Of a stretch of 64,000 nt of DNA, positions 54,754-63,685 are shown piece by piece. The position numbers and the translations under genes are program-made. Under the pieces are notes generated by a model, which saw only the letters and a program-made list of their open reading frames with translations, was not told the origin of the DNA and searched no databases. The stretch spans positions 1,798,001 through 1,862,000 of the forward strand of contig CAVUMR010000002.1 of the NCBI GenBank assembly GCA_963742715.1, read 5' to 3'. Each line of letters opens with the position of its first letter. Within the stretch, counting starts at the first letter, position 1. Source of the DNA: CAVUMR01 sp963742715 (lineage in GTDB: Bacteria > Actinomycetota > Actinomycetes > Mycobacteriales > Micromonosporaceae).

Positions 54754-55416
54754 TCAGCCGGCGAAGCCGTGCCGGTAGGCGTACGACACGGCCTGTGCCC
54801 GGTCCCGCGCGCCGATCTTCGCGAAGATGTGGTTGACGTGCGTTTTCACGGTCGCCTCGGACACCACCAGCCGATCGGCGATCTCCGTATTGGACAGTCC
54901 CGCGGCGATCAGCGCGAGTACCTCGGCTTCCCGCTCGGTCAGCCCGTCCGGCGCCGGTCCGACCGGTACCACCGGATGCGTCGGCAACAGGTCGAGCAGC
55001 CGGCGCTGCACCTCCGGGTCGAGATCGGCCTGGCCGCGGGCCACCCGGTGTACCGCCCGGGCCACCTCCTCCGCGCCGGCGTCCTTGGTCAGGTAGCCGC
55101 GGGCACCGGCGCGCAACGCGGCCAGCACACTCTCGTCGTCGGCGAACGTGGTCAGCACGACCACCTGGGTGCGCGGGTGGTGCTGGCGTACAAGCCGGGT
55201 GGCCGCGACGCCGTCGCAGCGCGGCATCCGCAGGTCCATCAGCACCACGTCCGGGTCGTGCGCGGCCACCGCCGCGACCGCCTGTTCCCCGTCCGCCGCG
55301 GTGGCCAGCACCGCGAGCCCGTCGGTGAGCCCGAGCATCAGCTCCAGGCCGTCGCGTACCACCCGCTGGTCATCGGCGATCACCACGGTGATCGGCCGGT
55401 CCGGGTCGGCGGTCAC
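54754..55416 (-). CDS. NarL/LuxR-type response regulator
   Basis: A 220-residue two-domain regulator. Receiver: acidic pocket IADDQ, phosphoacceptor D61 in VVLMDLRMP, T in VVLTTFADD and K111 in YLTKDAG. Output: LuxR HTH with LTEREAEVLALIAAGLSNTE and VSEATVKTHVNHIFAKIGAR. GTG 55416 overlaps the kinase stop (GTGA), so it is the partner of that kinase. Target genes are unknown; the aquaporin 157 bases downstream may or may not be one. Confidence 0.93.
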   Translation of the reverse strand: MTADPDRPITVVIADDQRVVRDGLELMLGLTDGLAVLATAADGEQAVAAVAAHDPDVVLMDLRMPRCDGVAATRLVRQHHPRTQVVVLTTFADDESVLAALRAGARGYLTKDAGAEEVARAVHRVARGQADLDPEVQRRLLDLLPTHPVVPVGPAPDGLTEREAEVLALIAAGLSNTEIADRLVVSEATVKTHVNHIFAKIGARDRAQAVSYAYRHGFAG

Positions 55417-56681
55417 GCCGGGATCCGCAGCCACACCCGGAAGCCCTCTCCGGCCGGGTCGGTACCGGCCCGCAGCTCCCCGCCGAGCAGCTCTGCCCGC
55501 TCGCGCATGCCGGTCAGACCGTACCCGCCGCCGGTACCGGCGAGCACGTCGTCAGCACCCTCCACCTCAACGTGGGTCGGGTCGGCATGCGCCGGTCCGG
55601 TGTCGACGATCTCCACCTCGCAGGCATCGTCGTGGTAGGCGAGGCACACCTGCGCGGTCGCGCCGGACGCGTGCTTGCGGATGTTCGTCAACGCCTCCTG
55701 GACGGTACGTTCCACCGCCAGCGCTACCTCCGGGGTCAGCGGCCGGGAGTCGCCCCGTACTGACACGGTCGCCCCCGCGTCGTCGGCCAACTGTCGCAGC
55801 GCCTCGTCGAGTCGACGGCTGCGACCACGCAGGGAGGCGACCGCCCGCCGGGTCTCGTCCAGCCCTTCCCGGGCCAGTCGTTGCGCCTGCTCCACCCGGG
55901 CCAGCACCGCCGCCGGCGGCGCACCCTTGGTCAGCATGAGCCGGGCCCCTTCCAGCTGTACGACCTGGGCCGACAGCGTGTGGGCGAGGATGTCGTGGAT
56001 CTCGCGGGCCAGCCGCTGCCGCTCGGCGAGCAGATCCGCGCGGGCGGCGGACAGGCTCGCTTCCCGCTCCGAGGCGAGCAGCCGCTCCGCGGTCTCGGCC
56101 CGCCGCCGGTTCTCCCGGATCGACCAGGCGAACGCGGCGAAGCCGAAGCAGGCGCAGAGCATTCCCAGTGCGGTACCCGGACCGCTGAACACCGCGGCCA
56201 CGACGGTGAGCCCGACCGCGCACAGCGCCGAGACGGTGACGGCGGTACGCAACGGCAGCCGCACGCCGATCCAGATCATCACGAACATGGTCGGCAGCCA
56301 GCCCGGTACCGCCGACGACCAGGCGAACAGCAGATCCCCACTGCCGGCGAACACCAACGGCCCGAGCCAGGCGAGCGGCGGGTACCAGTGGCCGGCCCAT
56401 CCGCCGGCGAACAACGCGGCCACACCGGCCAGCGCGACCACGGCGATCGCGAGCCGGTGCTCGGCCGGAGCGCCGGTGATGGACAGCGCCACGTACAGGG
56501 TCAGGCCGACGGAGCGGCCGACGATCGGGCCGCGCCGGCTGCGGTCGCCCCACAGCATCAGCCCGTAGTCCGGGTTGAACCGGCGGGTCCGCGCCGGATC
56601 CGGCGCGGCTGGCCCCGACGCGGCTGAGCCGGCAGCCTGCGCCGCCGGATCAGCCACCCCCCTCGGATCGGATGCCGTCAC
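55413..56681 (-). CDS. NarL-family sensor histidine kinase
   Basis: A 422-residue membrane kinase. After a Pro/Ala-rich start come about five hydrophobic segments (residues 55-185), a coiled coil, the HisKA_3 box LAREIHDILAHTLSAQVVQL with H229, and a HATPase domain with N box EALTNIRKHA and GGGYGLTGMRERAELLGGEL. There is no separate sensor domain, so the signal is probably sensed in or at the membrane. GTG 56681 overlaps the preceding gene (GTGA). Confidence 0.92.
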   Translation of the reverse strand: MTASDPRGVADPAAQAAGSAASGPAAPDPARTRRFNPDYGLMLWGDRSRRGPIVGRSVGLTLYVALSITGAPAEHRLAIAVVALAGVAALFAGGWAGHWYPPLAWLGPLVFAGSGDLLFAWSSAVPGWLPTMFVMIWIGVRLPLRTAVTVSALCAVGLTVVAAVFSGPGTALGMLCACFGFAAFAWSIRENRRRAETAERLLASEREASLSAARADLLAERQRLAREIHDILAHTLSAQVVQLEGARLMLTKGAPPAAVLARVEQAQRLAREGLDETRRAVASLRGRSRRLDEALRQLADDAGATVSVRGDSRPLTPEVALAVERTVQEALTNIRKHASGATAQVCLAYHDDACEVEIVDTGPAHADPTHVEVEGADDVLAGTGGGYGLTGMRERAELLGGELRAGTDPAGEGFRVWLRIPA

Positions 56682-57169
56682 AGGACTTCCGGAGTCGCGC
56701 TCAGCAGCCCGGCCCGGCGGGCGACCGCCAGATTTTGCGCTCCGATCGTTGCCGCGGCGAACAGCAGGCCCTCCCCGGTTCCCTCGTGGATGCCGAACCG
56801 GGCCAGCAGGACGATGCCGCCGATCCGGACGGCGATGGAAATGATCCACCAGAGCAAGGTACGTCGGTCGCCGCGCGTCACCAGCGCGTCGCCGGTACGC
56901 CGGACGGTCATCGTGCCGGCCCGGATGAAGCCCAGTAGCACGCCCAGCGCGATGCCCACCGCGAACGCGGCCAGAGCCGGCGGCGAACTGAGCCGGTGGC
57001 CCAGCTCGTGGTCGAGTACCAACGCCAGCACCGCGAACGCCGCCGGCATCACGATCAGGCGCTTGACCGGTACGGTCCGCTCGCCGATCTGCCGTCCGAT
57101 GACGAACACCAGGAACGCGGCGATGAGTACGCCGTAGCCGAGCAGTACGAGGACGTGCTGCGTGTCCAC
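56678..57169 (-). CDS. CcdC-like (DUF1453-type) membrane protein
   Basis: A 163-residue protein with about five membrane helices. The central pattern GIALGVLLGFIRAGTMTVRR followed by TLLWWIISIAVRIGG resembles the CcdC/DUF1453 family, named after a Bacillus gene but of unsettled function. GTG 57169 follows GGAAGG. It is first of three overlapping genes with the kinase and regulator, so it may supply or modulate the signal; this is inference. Confidence 0.7.
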   Translation of the reverse strand: MDTQHVLVLLGYGVLIAAFLVFVIGRQIGERTVPVKRLIVMPAAFAVLALVLDHELGHRLSSPPALAAFAVGIALGVLLGFIRAGTMTVRRTGDALVTRGDRRTLLWWIISIAVRIGGIVLLARFGIHEGTGEGLLFAAATIGAQNLAVARRAGLLSATPEVL

Positions 57170-57313
57170 TGGAGAACCTTCCTTGGCGCCGGGAACTGCG
57201 GGAACGTCCCAGACGCTACGGAGCTCGCCGGATCCGGCGCATCGGCGCGGAGATGGGTCTGTCGGCTCCACCCGCGGGTGGATTCGACCTCCACCCGGAT
57301 CAACCTGCCGGGG

Positions 57314-59296
57314 TCAGCCGGACAGTACGAGCACCGTGAGGTCCGCGCCCGAGTGTGCGGACCGGTACTTCTCGACCTCGTCCGCGGTGGCCGGATCCCG
57401 GGTCACCACCTCGGCCGGTACGTGCACGTCGTCGAGCAGTTCCGGCAGCGCGTCGCCGGTACGGGGCTGCGGGATGCGCAGCATGACGTTCCAGGCCGGA
57501 TCGTCGAACCGGCGCCGCAACGCGGCGGCGAACTGGGCGGTGTAGAAGTCGGCACCGCGACCGTTGCAGTTCCAGAAGATCAGCAGCCGGCCGCGCGGTC
57601 CCACGGGTTGATCCGCGGTCGCGACCAGGATCGACTCCGCCTCCGGCGTCATCCGCAGCCGGCCCTCCAGGTACGCCCGGCCGTAGCTCGCGCCGTCCGG
57701 CGCGGTGGGCGGGAAGCCGCGCCCGGCCGGGGTGTGCCGGGGATCGAGCGCGCCGAAGCCGGCCAGTACGAGGAGCGCCGCCAGCACCGCGAGCACCGGT
57801 TCGACGACCCGCGGCCGGCGGATCCGCGCGCCCACCCGGGTGAACGCCACGGCGGCCGCGTAGCCGACCGCACCGAGCAGCAGTGTCTCGGCGATGACGA
57901 CGGCGTGCAGGGCCTTCTCGAAGTAGTAACTGACCCCGCCGGATCGCAGGTACTGGAACCCGCCGACCGCGACCGCGAACAGCCAGCACCCCGCGGCCGC
58001 GGCCACCGCCGCCTGCCAGGTCGGATCCCGGCGTACCCGCGCGAGCAGCACCGGCGCGGCGACCACGACGGTGAACAGCAGCAGCCAGAGCCGGTCCACC
58101 GCCACCACCGGACCGCCGAGCAGCACCGTGTCGCCGACCGGTACCGACCGGTTCACCAGCGGCGGCACCGCCGCGACGACCGCGGTACCGACGGCCACCA
58201 CCGGTACCAGCCACCCGCGGGCGCGCAGCCGGTCCCAGCGGCGCCAGCCGAGGTACCCGGCGAACAGCGCCAGCGGCGGTAGGTAGAAGTAGTGGCTGAA
58301 CGACACCGCCGCCACGAGCAGGCCGAGCACCGCCAGGTACTCCGCGGCCGAGCAGTCGCCCGGCGACCGGACCAGCAGCGCGACCGCGACCGCGAACGGG
58401 ATCAGCCCGACGATCTCACTCGGGTACCCGCGCATCACCAGCGTCACGTACACCGCGAAGGCGCTGATGCCCACCACGGCGGCGAGCACCGGCAGCGCCC
58501 ACCAGCCGTCCAGCAGGTCGGCCGCGACCCACCGCACCGCCCAGGCCAGTACCAGTCCCAACAGCCCGAACGCGAGCGCGTTCCAGCCGAGGTAGTGGTC
58601 GAACGCGGTGGCCGGCGCGGGCACCGGGGCGCCGGAGCGCAGGAACGAGTCGAGCAGGGCGGTACCGAGGTGCGAGCCCTGCGGGTACCCGACCAACCCG
58701 ACCGGTACCAGGTCGCCGGCGCCGGGGCGCTGGAACAGGTACCCGCCGAGCCGGCCGATCGTGTCGTACATGACGAAATGCCGGCTGAGGTCCTCCCCCG
58801 GTACCGCCATCGCGAGCCGGCCGGCGAAGTCGGCCCGCAGCAGCGGTACCGCGGCGACCCCGAGCGCGGCGAGGCCGGTACCGAGGACGGGCAGGTCCGA
58901 CCAGCTCCCGAGATTCCCCAGTGCGGGTCGCCGGCCGGTGCCGGCGGCGAGGCCGATTAGCACCGTGAACGCGAGCCCGGCCACCGGCACCGGGGCGAGG
59001 TGCCACGGCCAGACCGAGAACAGCAGCCCGCCGATGGCGACCGCGCCGATCAGCGCGGCGGCGGCGACCACCAGCCGGTCCAGCAGATTCCGGCCGGTAC
59101 GCAGCAGGCACGCGAGCGCGAGCCAGACCAGCACCGGCAGCACGATGTCGACGCTCAGCAGGTGGGTGACCACCGGTACCAGCCAGGCGGCGAGCAGGTA
59201 GGCGCCGAGCACCGCGACGTCGCGACGGCGATCGGGGCGCGACGGCTCCGTCGACCCGGTTTCGGCGGCCGCGGTCGTGGTGGCCACCCGCGTCAC
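57314..59296 (-). CDS. Large multi-spanning membrane protein, possibly GT-C-like
   Basis: A 660-residue protein with about a dozen membrane helices and a C-terminal soluble domain (about residues 540-660: LLIFWNCNGRGADFYTAQF, WNVMLRIPQP). A loop after helix 5 or so holds VPGEDLSRHFVMYDTIGRLG. The arrangement recalls GT-C glycosyltransferases or O-antigen-type proteins, but I cannot name a family. GTG 59296; a second GTG lies 9 bases inside. It is 25 bases after aspS and may be read through from it. Confidence 0.65.
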   Translation of the reverse strand: MTRVATTTAAAETGSTEPSRPDRRRDVAVLGAYLLAAWLVPVVTHLLSVDIVLPVLVWLALACLLRTGRNLLDRLVVAAAALIGAVAIGGLLFSVWPWHLAPVPVAGLAFTVLIGLAAGTGRRPALGNLGSWSDLPVLGTGLAALGVAAVPLLRADFAGRLAMAVPGEDLSRHFVMYDTIGRLGGYLFQRPGAGDLVPVGLVGYPQGSHLGTALLDSFLRSGAPVPAPATAFDHYLGWNALAFGLLGLVLAWAVRWVAADLLDGWWALPVLAAVVGISAFAVYVTLVMRGYPSEIVGLIPFAVAVALLVRSPGDCSAAEYLAVLGLLVAAVSFSHYFYLPPLALFAGYLGWRRWDRLRARGWLVPVVAVGTAVVAAVPPLVNRSVPVGDTVLLGGPVVAVDRLWLLLFTVVVAAPVLLARVRRDPTWQAAVAAAAGCWLFAVAVGGFQYLRSGGVSYYFEKALHAVVIAETLLLGAVGYAAAVAFTRVGARIRRPRVVEPVLAVLAALLVLAGFGALDPRHTPAGRGFPPTAPDGASYGRAYLEGRLRMTPEAESILVATADQPVGPRGRLLIFWNCNGRGADFYTAQFAAALRRRFDDPAWNVMLRIPQPRTGDALPELLDDVHVPAEVVTRDPATADEVEKYRSAHSGADLTVLVLSG

Positions 59297-59321
59297 CGGT
59301 CGCCGGTACCGGGTGCGCCGG

Positions 59322-61142
59322 TCACTGGTGCACCGTCGCGCCGGCGGGCGCGGCCGGAGACGCGGCCGCGGGGGCCGGCTTCGGCTTGGCGTCCACTCCC
59401 GCCTCGGCCCGCTGGGCGGCGGTGATCGGCGTCGGCGCCCCGGTCAGCGGGTCGTACCCGCCGCCCGACTTCGGGAACGCGATGACCTCGCGGATGCTGT
59501 CGGCACCGGCGAGCAGCATGCACAGCCGGTCCCAGCCGAACGCGATGCCGCCGTGCGGGGGCGGTCCGAACTTGAACGCCTCAAGCAGGAAGCCGAACTT
59601 CTCCTCGGCATCCTCCGGCGAGATGCCGAGCAGCTTGAACACCCGCTGCTGTACCGCGGCGCTGTGGATCCGGATGGACCCGCCGCCGATCTCGTTGCCG
59701 TTGCAGACGATGTCGTACGCGTACGCCAGCGCGGCGTCCGGTGCGGTCTCGAACTTGTCCATCCACTCGTCGTTCGGCGAGGTGAAGGGGTGATGTACGG
59801 CGGTCCAGCCGGACGTGCCGTCCGCCTCTTCGGTCTGCTCGAACATCGGCGCGTCGACCACCCAGCAGAACGCCCAGGCGGCGGTGTCCACAAGTCCGCA
59901 GCGGCGGGCGATCTCCTGCCGCGCCGCGCCGAGCAGCTCCTGGGAGGGCCGCCGCTCGCCGGCCGCGAAGAACACCGCGTCGCCGGGCTTCGCGCCCACC
60001 GCGTCGGCGAGCCCGGCCAGGTGCTCGGCGGACAGGTTCTTCGCCACCGGGCCGCGCGGCTCACCGGTCTCGGCGTCGAACAGCACGTACGCCAACCCGC
60101 GCGCGCCCCGCGCCTTGGCCCAGTCCTGCCAGCCGTCGAGCTCCTTGCGGGTCTGTCCGGCACCGCCCGGCATCACCACCGCGCCGACGTACCCACCGGA
60201 GTCGATCGCGGACGCGAACACCCGGAATTCGGTACCGCGCAGGAAACCGGTCAGCTCGACCAGCTCCACCCCGTACCGCAGGTCGGGCTTGTCGCTGCCG
60301 TAGGTGTCCATCGCGTCGTGCCAGGTGATCCGCGGGATCGGCAATGGGATCTCGTACCCGGCCAGCTCCCGCCACAGGTCGCCGACGAGCTTCTCGCTCA
60401 GCTCGATCACGTCGTCCTGCTCGACGAACGACAGCTCCACGTCGAGCTGGGTGAACTCGGGCTGCCGGTCGGCCCGGAAGTCCTCGTCCCGGTAGCACCG
60501 GGCGATCTGGTAGTACCGCTCGGTCCCGGCCACCATCAGCAGCTGCTTGAACAGCTGCGGCGACTGGGGCAGGGCGTACCAGCTGCCCGGCTGCAGTCGT
60601 ACCGGCACCAGGAAGTCGCGGGCGCCTTCCGGGGTGGACCGGGTGAGGGTGGGCGTCTCCACCTCGACGAACCCGCGCTCGTGCAGGACGGTACGGGCGA
60701 TCCGGTTGGCTTCGCTGCGCAGCCGCAGCGCGCTGGCCGGACCACCGCGCCGCAGGTCGAGGTACCGGTACTTGAGCCGGAGCTCCTCGCCGACCTCGAC
60801 GTGGTCGTCGATCGGCAGCGGCAGCGGGGCCGCGGCCGACAGCACCTCGAGCTCGATGGCGTTGACCTCGATCTCGCCGGTCGGCAGCTCCGGGTTCTCG
60901 TTGCCGGCCGGCCGCTGCGCGATCGTCCCGGTGACCCGCACGCAGTACTCGCTGCGCAGCACGTGCGCCCGCTCGGCCGCGTCGCCGGTGCGGAACACGA
61001 CCTGTACCAGGCCGGACGCGTCACGCAGGTCGACGAACACGACGCCGCCGTGATCGCGCCGGTGGGCGACCCAGCCGGCCAGCGTCACCTGCTGGTCGGT
61101 GTGCTCGGCGCGAAGGGTGCCGGCGGCATGACTGCGGATCAC
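59322..61142 (-). CDS. aspS: Aspartyl-tRNA synthetase, probably non-discriminating
   Basis: Class II bacterial AspRS of 606 residues. The N-terminal anticodon domain reads AGWVAHRRDHGGVVFVDLRD, motif 1-2 region RYLDLRRGG and ARCYRDEDFRADRQPEFTQL, the bacterial GAD insertion in the middle, and motif 3 GIAFGWDRLCMLL. H31 is the residue that in Pseudomonas AspRS marks enzymes charging both tRNA-Asp and tRNA-Asn, later amidated by GatCAB. GTG start at 61142. The Ala/Pro-rich tail is extra. Confidence 0.96.
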   Translation of the reverse strand: MIRSHAAGTLRAEHTDQQVTLAGWVAHRRDHGGVVFVDLRDASGLVQVVFRTGDAAERAHVLRSEYCVRVTGTIAQRPAGNENPELPTGEIEVNAIELEVLSAAAPLPLPIDDHVEVGEELRLKYRYLDLRRGGPASALRLRSEANRIARTVLHERGFVEVETPTLTRSTPEGARDFLVPVRLQPGSWYALPQSPQLFKQLLMVAGTERYYQIARCYRDEDFRADRQPEFTQLDVELSFVEQDDVIELSEKLVGDLWRELAGYEIPLPIPRITWHDAMDTYGSDKPDLRYGVELVELTGFLRGTEFRVFASAIDSGGYVGAVVMPGGAGQTRKELDGWQDWAKARGARGLAYVLFDAETGEPRGPVAKNLSAEHLAGLADAVGAKPGDAVFFAAGERRPSQELLGAARQEIARRCGLVDTAAWAFCWVVDAPMFEQTEEADGTSGWTAVHHPFTSPNDEWMDKFETAPDAALAYAYDIVCNGNEIGGGSIRIHSAAVQQRVFKLLGISPEDAEEKFGFLLEAFKFGPPPHGGIAFGWDRLCMLLAGADSIREVIAFPKSGGGYDPLTGAPTPITAAQRAEAGVDAKPKPAPAAASPAAPAGATVHQ

Positions 61143-61216
61143 GGGCTTGTCTCCTTACCAGGACTTGTTGGTGCGGATTCTGTCAGGCGGCAGGGCGAAC
61201 GGTGGCGGCACCGTGG

Positions 61217-62596
61217 TCAGTTGCCGGCGTCCCCACTGCCGGAGATGACCGGACGGAGATCCGCGGCGGGCGGCATCCAGGTCGCCGGATCGGCGGTCGA
61301 CTGCTCGCCGGACCGGATGTCCTTGACCTCGTGCGACCCCCCGGCCGGCCCAGCCGCCGCGTCGCCGCCGGTGTCGGGGAACCAGACGTACGGGATGCCG
61401 CGCCGCTCGGCGTACCGGATCTGCTTGCCGTACTTCTGCGCGGCGGGCGCCACCTCGGTGGCGATCCCCCGGCTGCGCAGCGCCGACGCGATCCGGTCGC
61501 AGTCCCGCCGGGACCCCTCGTCCGGCAGCGCGACCAGCACACAGGTGGGCACACTGCGCGACACCGTCAGCGCGCCCTGGCCGAACAGCCGGCCGAGCAG
61601 CCGGGAAACCCCGATGGACAGACCCACGCCGGGGTACCGGTCGGAGCCGGCACTGGCCAGGTTGTCGTACCGCCCGCCCGAGCAGATCGAGCCGAGCTTC
61701 TCGTGCCCGACCAGGACCGTCTCGTACACCGTGCCGGTGTAGTAGTCCAGGCCGCGCGCGATCTTCAGGTCGGCAACCAGCAGTCCGGGCGCGTCCTCGG
61801 CCGCCGCGTCGACCACCCGGGTCAGCTCGTCGAGGCCAGCGTCGAGCAGCTCGTCCCGTACCCCCAGGGACCGGACCTGGTCGGCGAACGAGCCGTCCGT
61901 GGCGGAAATCTCGGCCAGCGCCAGACAGGCCTTGGCCTGGGCGTCGGTCGCGCCGGCGGTCTCGGTGAGCAGGGCGGACACGCCGCCCGGACCGATCTTG
62001 TCCAGCTTGTCCACCGCGCGCAGCGCGGACGTCACGTCGCCGATCCCGAGCCCCCGGTAGAAGCCTTCGGAGATCTTGCGGTTGTTCACCTGGATTCTGA
62101 TCGGCGGGATCGGCAGGCTCCGCAGCGCGTCGGCGACCACCAGCGCGAGCTCGACGTCGTAGTGGAACGGCAGCTCGTCCCGCCCGACCACGTCGATGTC
62201 GGCCTGCCGGAACTCGCGGTACCGGCCCTCCTGCGGCCGCTCCCCCCGCCACGCCTTCTGGATCTGGTACCGCCGGAACGGGAACTGCAGCTTGCCGGCG
62301 TTCTCCAGGACATACCGGGCGAACGGGACGGTCAGGTCGAAGTGCAGGCCGAGCCCCGCGTTGCCGGCAGGGTCGTCGGTGCCGTCCTCGGCCTGCAACC
62401 GGCGCAGGACGTAGATCTCCTTGTCGGTCTCGCCTTTACGCAGCAGCTGGTCGAGCGGCTCGACCGCACGGGTCTCCAACGGCGCGAATCCGTGCAGCTC
62501 AAAGGTGCCGCGCAGCCGGTCCACGACGTACTGCTCGATCATCCGCTCGGCGGGCAACCACTCCGGGAAGCCGCTCAACGGGCTCGGGCGAGTCAT
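61217..62596 (-). CDS. hisS: Histidyl-tRNA synthetase
   Basis: Class II HisRS of 459 residues: SGFPEWLPAERMIEQYVVD, motif 2 region RRYQIQKAWRGERPQEGRYR, FRQADIDVVG, the histidine site GLDYYTGTVYE and the motif 3 part GLSIGVSRLL, then the C-terminal anticodon domain (VLVALPDEGSRRDCDRIA). Slightly longer than many, with a Gly/Ala-rich stretch near the end. ATG 62596; 74 bases separate it from aspS. Confidence 0.95.
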   Translation of the reverse strand: MTRPSPLSGFPEWLPAERMIEQYVVDRLRGTFELHGFAPLETRAVEPLDQLLRKGETDKEIYVLRRLQAEDGTDDPAGNAGLGLHFDLTVPFARYVLENAGKLQFPFRRYQIQKAWRGERPQEGRYREFRQADIDVVGRDELPFHYDVELALVVADALRSLPIPPIRIQVNNRKISEGFYRGLGIGDVTSALRAVDKLDKIGPGGVSALLTETAGATDAQAKACLALAEISATDGSFADQVRSLGVRDELLDAGLDELTRVVDAAAEDAPGLLVADLKIARGLDYYTGTVYETVLVGHEKLGSICSGGRYDNLASAGSDRYPGVGLSIGVSRLLGRLFGQGALTVSRSVPTCVLVALPDEGSRRDCDRIASALRSRGIATEVAPAAQKYGKQIRYAERRGIPYVWFPDTGGDAAAGPAGGSHEVKDIRSGEQSTADPATWMPPAADLRPVISGSGDAGN

Positions 62597-62721
62597 ATGG
62601 TCATGCTCCTCGGTCAGGTGTACGTCGAAACGCCGGGGCGTGGTACGGGTGGCACCAGCCCGCCGGCGTCCGGGGAATTGTCGAGTGGCGCGGCCGGGTC
62701 GGTACCGGCCGCGCGGGTCGG

Positions 62722-63423
62722 CTACAGCCCGCGCGCGGGACCGACGGTCGGCCCGGTGGCCAGGCCGGTCAGGTACGGATTGCTCTGCCGTTCCTGGCCG
62801 ATCGTGGTCTGCGGACCGTGCCCGGGCAGTACGACCGTCTGATCATCGAGCGGCAGCACCTTGGTACGCAGGCTCTCGAGCATCTCGGCCAGATCTCCGC
62901 CGGGCAGGTCGACGCGTCCGATGGAGCCGGCGAAGAGCACGTCCCCGGACAGGCACACCGGCGGCAGATCCGGCTGCTCGGGGAGGCGGAACAACACCGA
63001 CCCCTTGGTATGGCCGGGCGCGTGGTCGACCGTGATCGACAGGCCCGCGATGGACAGCGGCGCGCCGTCCGGCAGCTCGGCTACATCGTCCGGCTCGGTG
63101 TAGGACAGCCGCCCGCCGAACAGCTCCCGGAGGTCCGCGGAGAGCCCCTTGACCGGATCGGCCAGCAGCTCCCGGTCGTCCGGGTGGATGTACGCGGTGA
63201 TGCCGCGGGCGCCGCACACCGGCGCGACTGAGAACGTGTGGTCGATGTGACCATGGGTGAGCAGCACCGCGACCGGCCGCAGCCGGTGCTCGGCGAGCGT
63301 CGCGTCGAGCCGGTCGAGCACGCCGATGCCCGGGTCGACGATCACGCACTCCTCCCCGGCGGCTGGTGCCACCAGGTAGCAGTTCGTGCCGAACGCGTCC
63401 GCGGGGAACCCGGCGATGAGCAC
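62722..63423 (-). CDS. Metallo-beta-lactamase-fold hydrolase (glyoxalase II-like)
   Basis: A 233-residue cytosolic hydrolase with the metal motif THGHIDH (H57, H59, D61, H62), DHAPGHTKGSVLF, LSGDVLFAGSIGR and VLPGHGPQTTIGQE. It resembles YcbL/glyoxalase II proteins that act on thioesters. GTG 63423 follows GGAGGAG; the open frame to 63501 is an unsupported extension. It is adjacent to hisS and divergent from the peptidyl-prolyl isomerase, a common actinobacterial neighbourhood. Confidence 0.88.
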   Translation of the reverse strand: MLIAGFPADAFGTNCYLVAPAAGEECVIVDPGIGVLDRLDATLAEHRLRPVAVLLTHGHIDHTFSVAPVCGARGITAYIHPDDRELLADPVKGLSADLRELFGGRLSYTEPDDVAELPDGAPLSIAGLSITVDHAPGHTKGSVLFRLPEQPDLPPVCLSGDVLFAGSIGRVDLPGGDLAEMLESLRTKVLPLDDQTVVLPGHGPQTTIGQERQSNPYLTGLATGPTVGPARGL

Positions 63424-63685
63424 TCTGCGCTCCTCCCGTGGCCGAGCCTGGCCAAAGCTTCCGAGCGTCGAGCGTACCGATCCGACGAGCCGGTCCCACA
63501 CCGGATTCCCACGTCATCGCGGCGCATCGGGCCGCATCCGGCACACGCTTCCTGGGAGTTGCCTCGACAGACGGTCACATTTGGTTAACCGGTGTCGCGG
63601 CACCCGCCCCCCATACCCGTACACTCACCGCGGCGCCCGCACCGTGGACTTCGGGCGCGTTCGCGAAGGTTGGGAGGAGCGCCCC

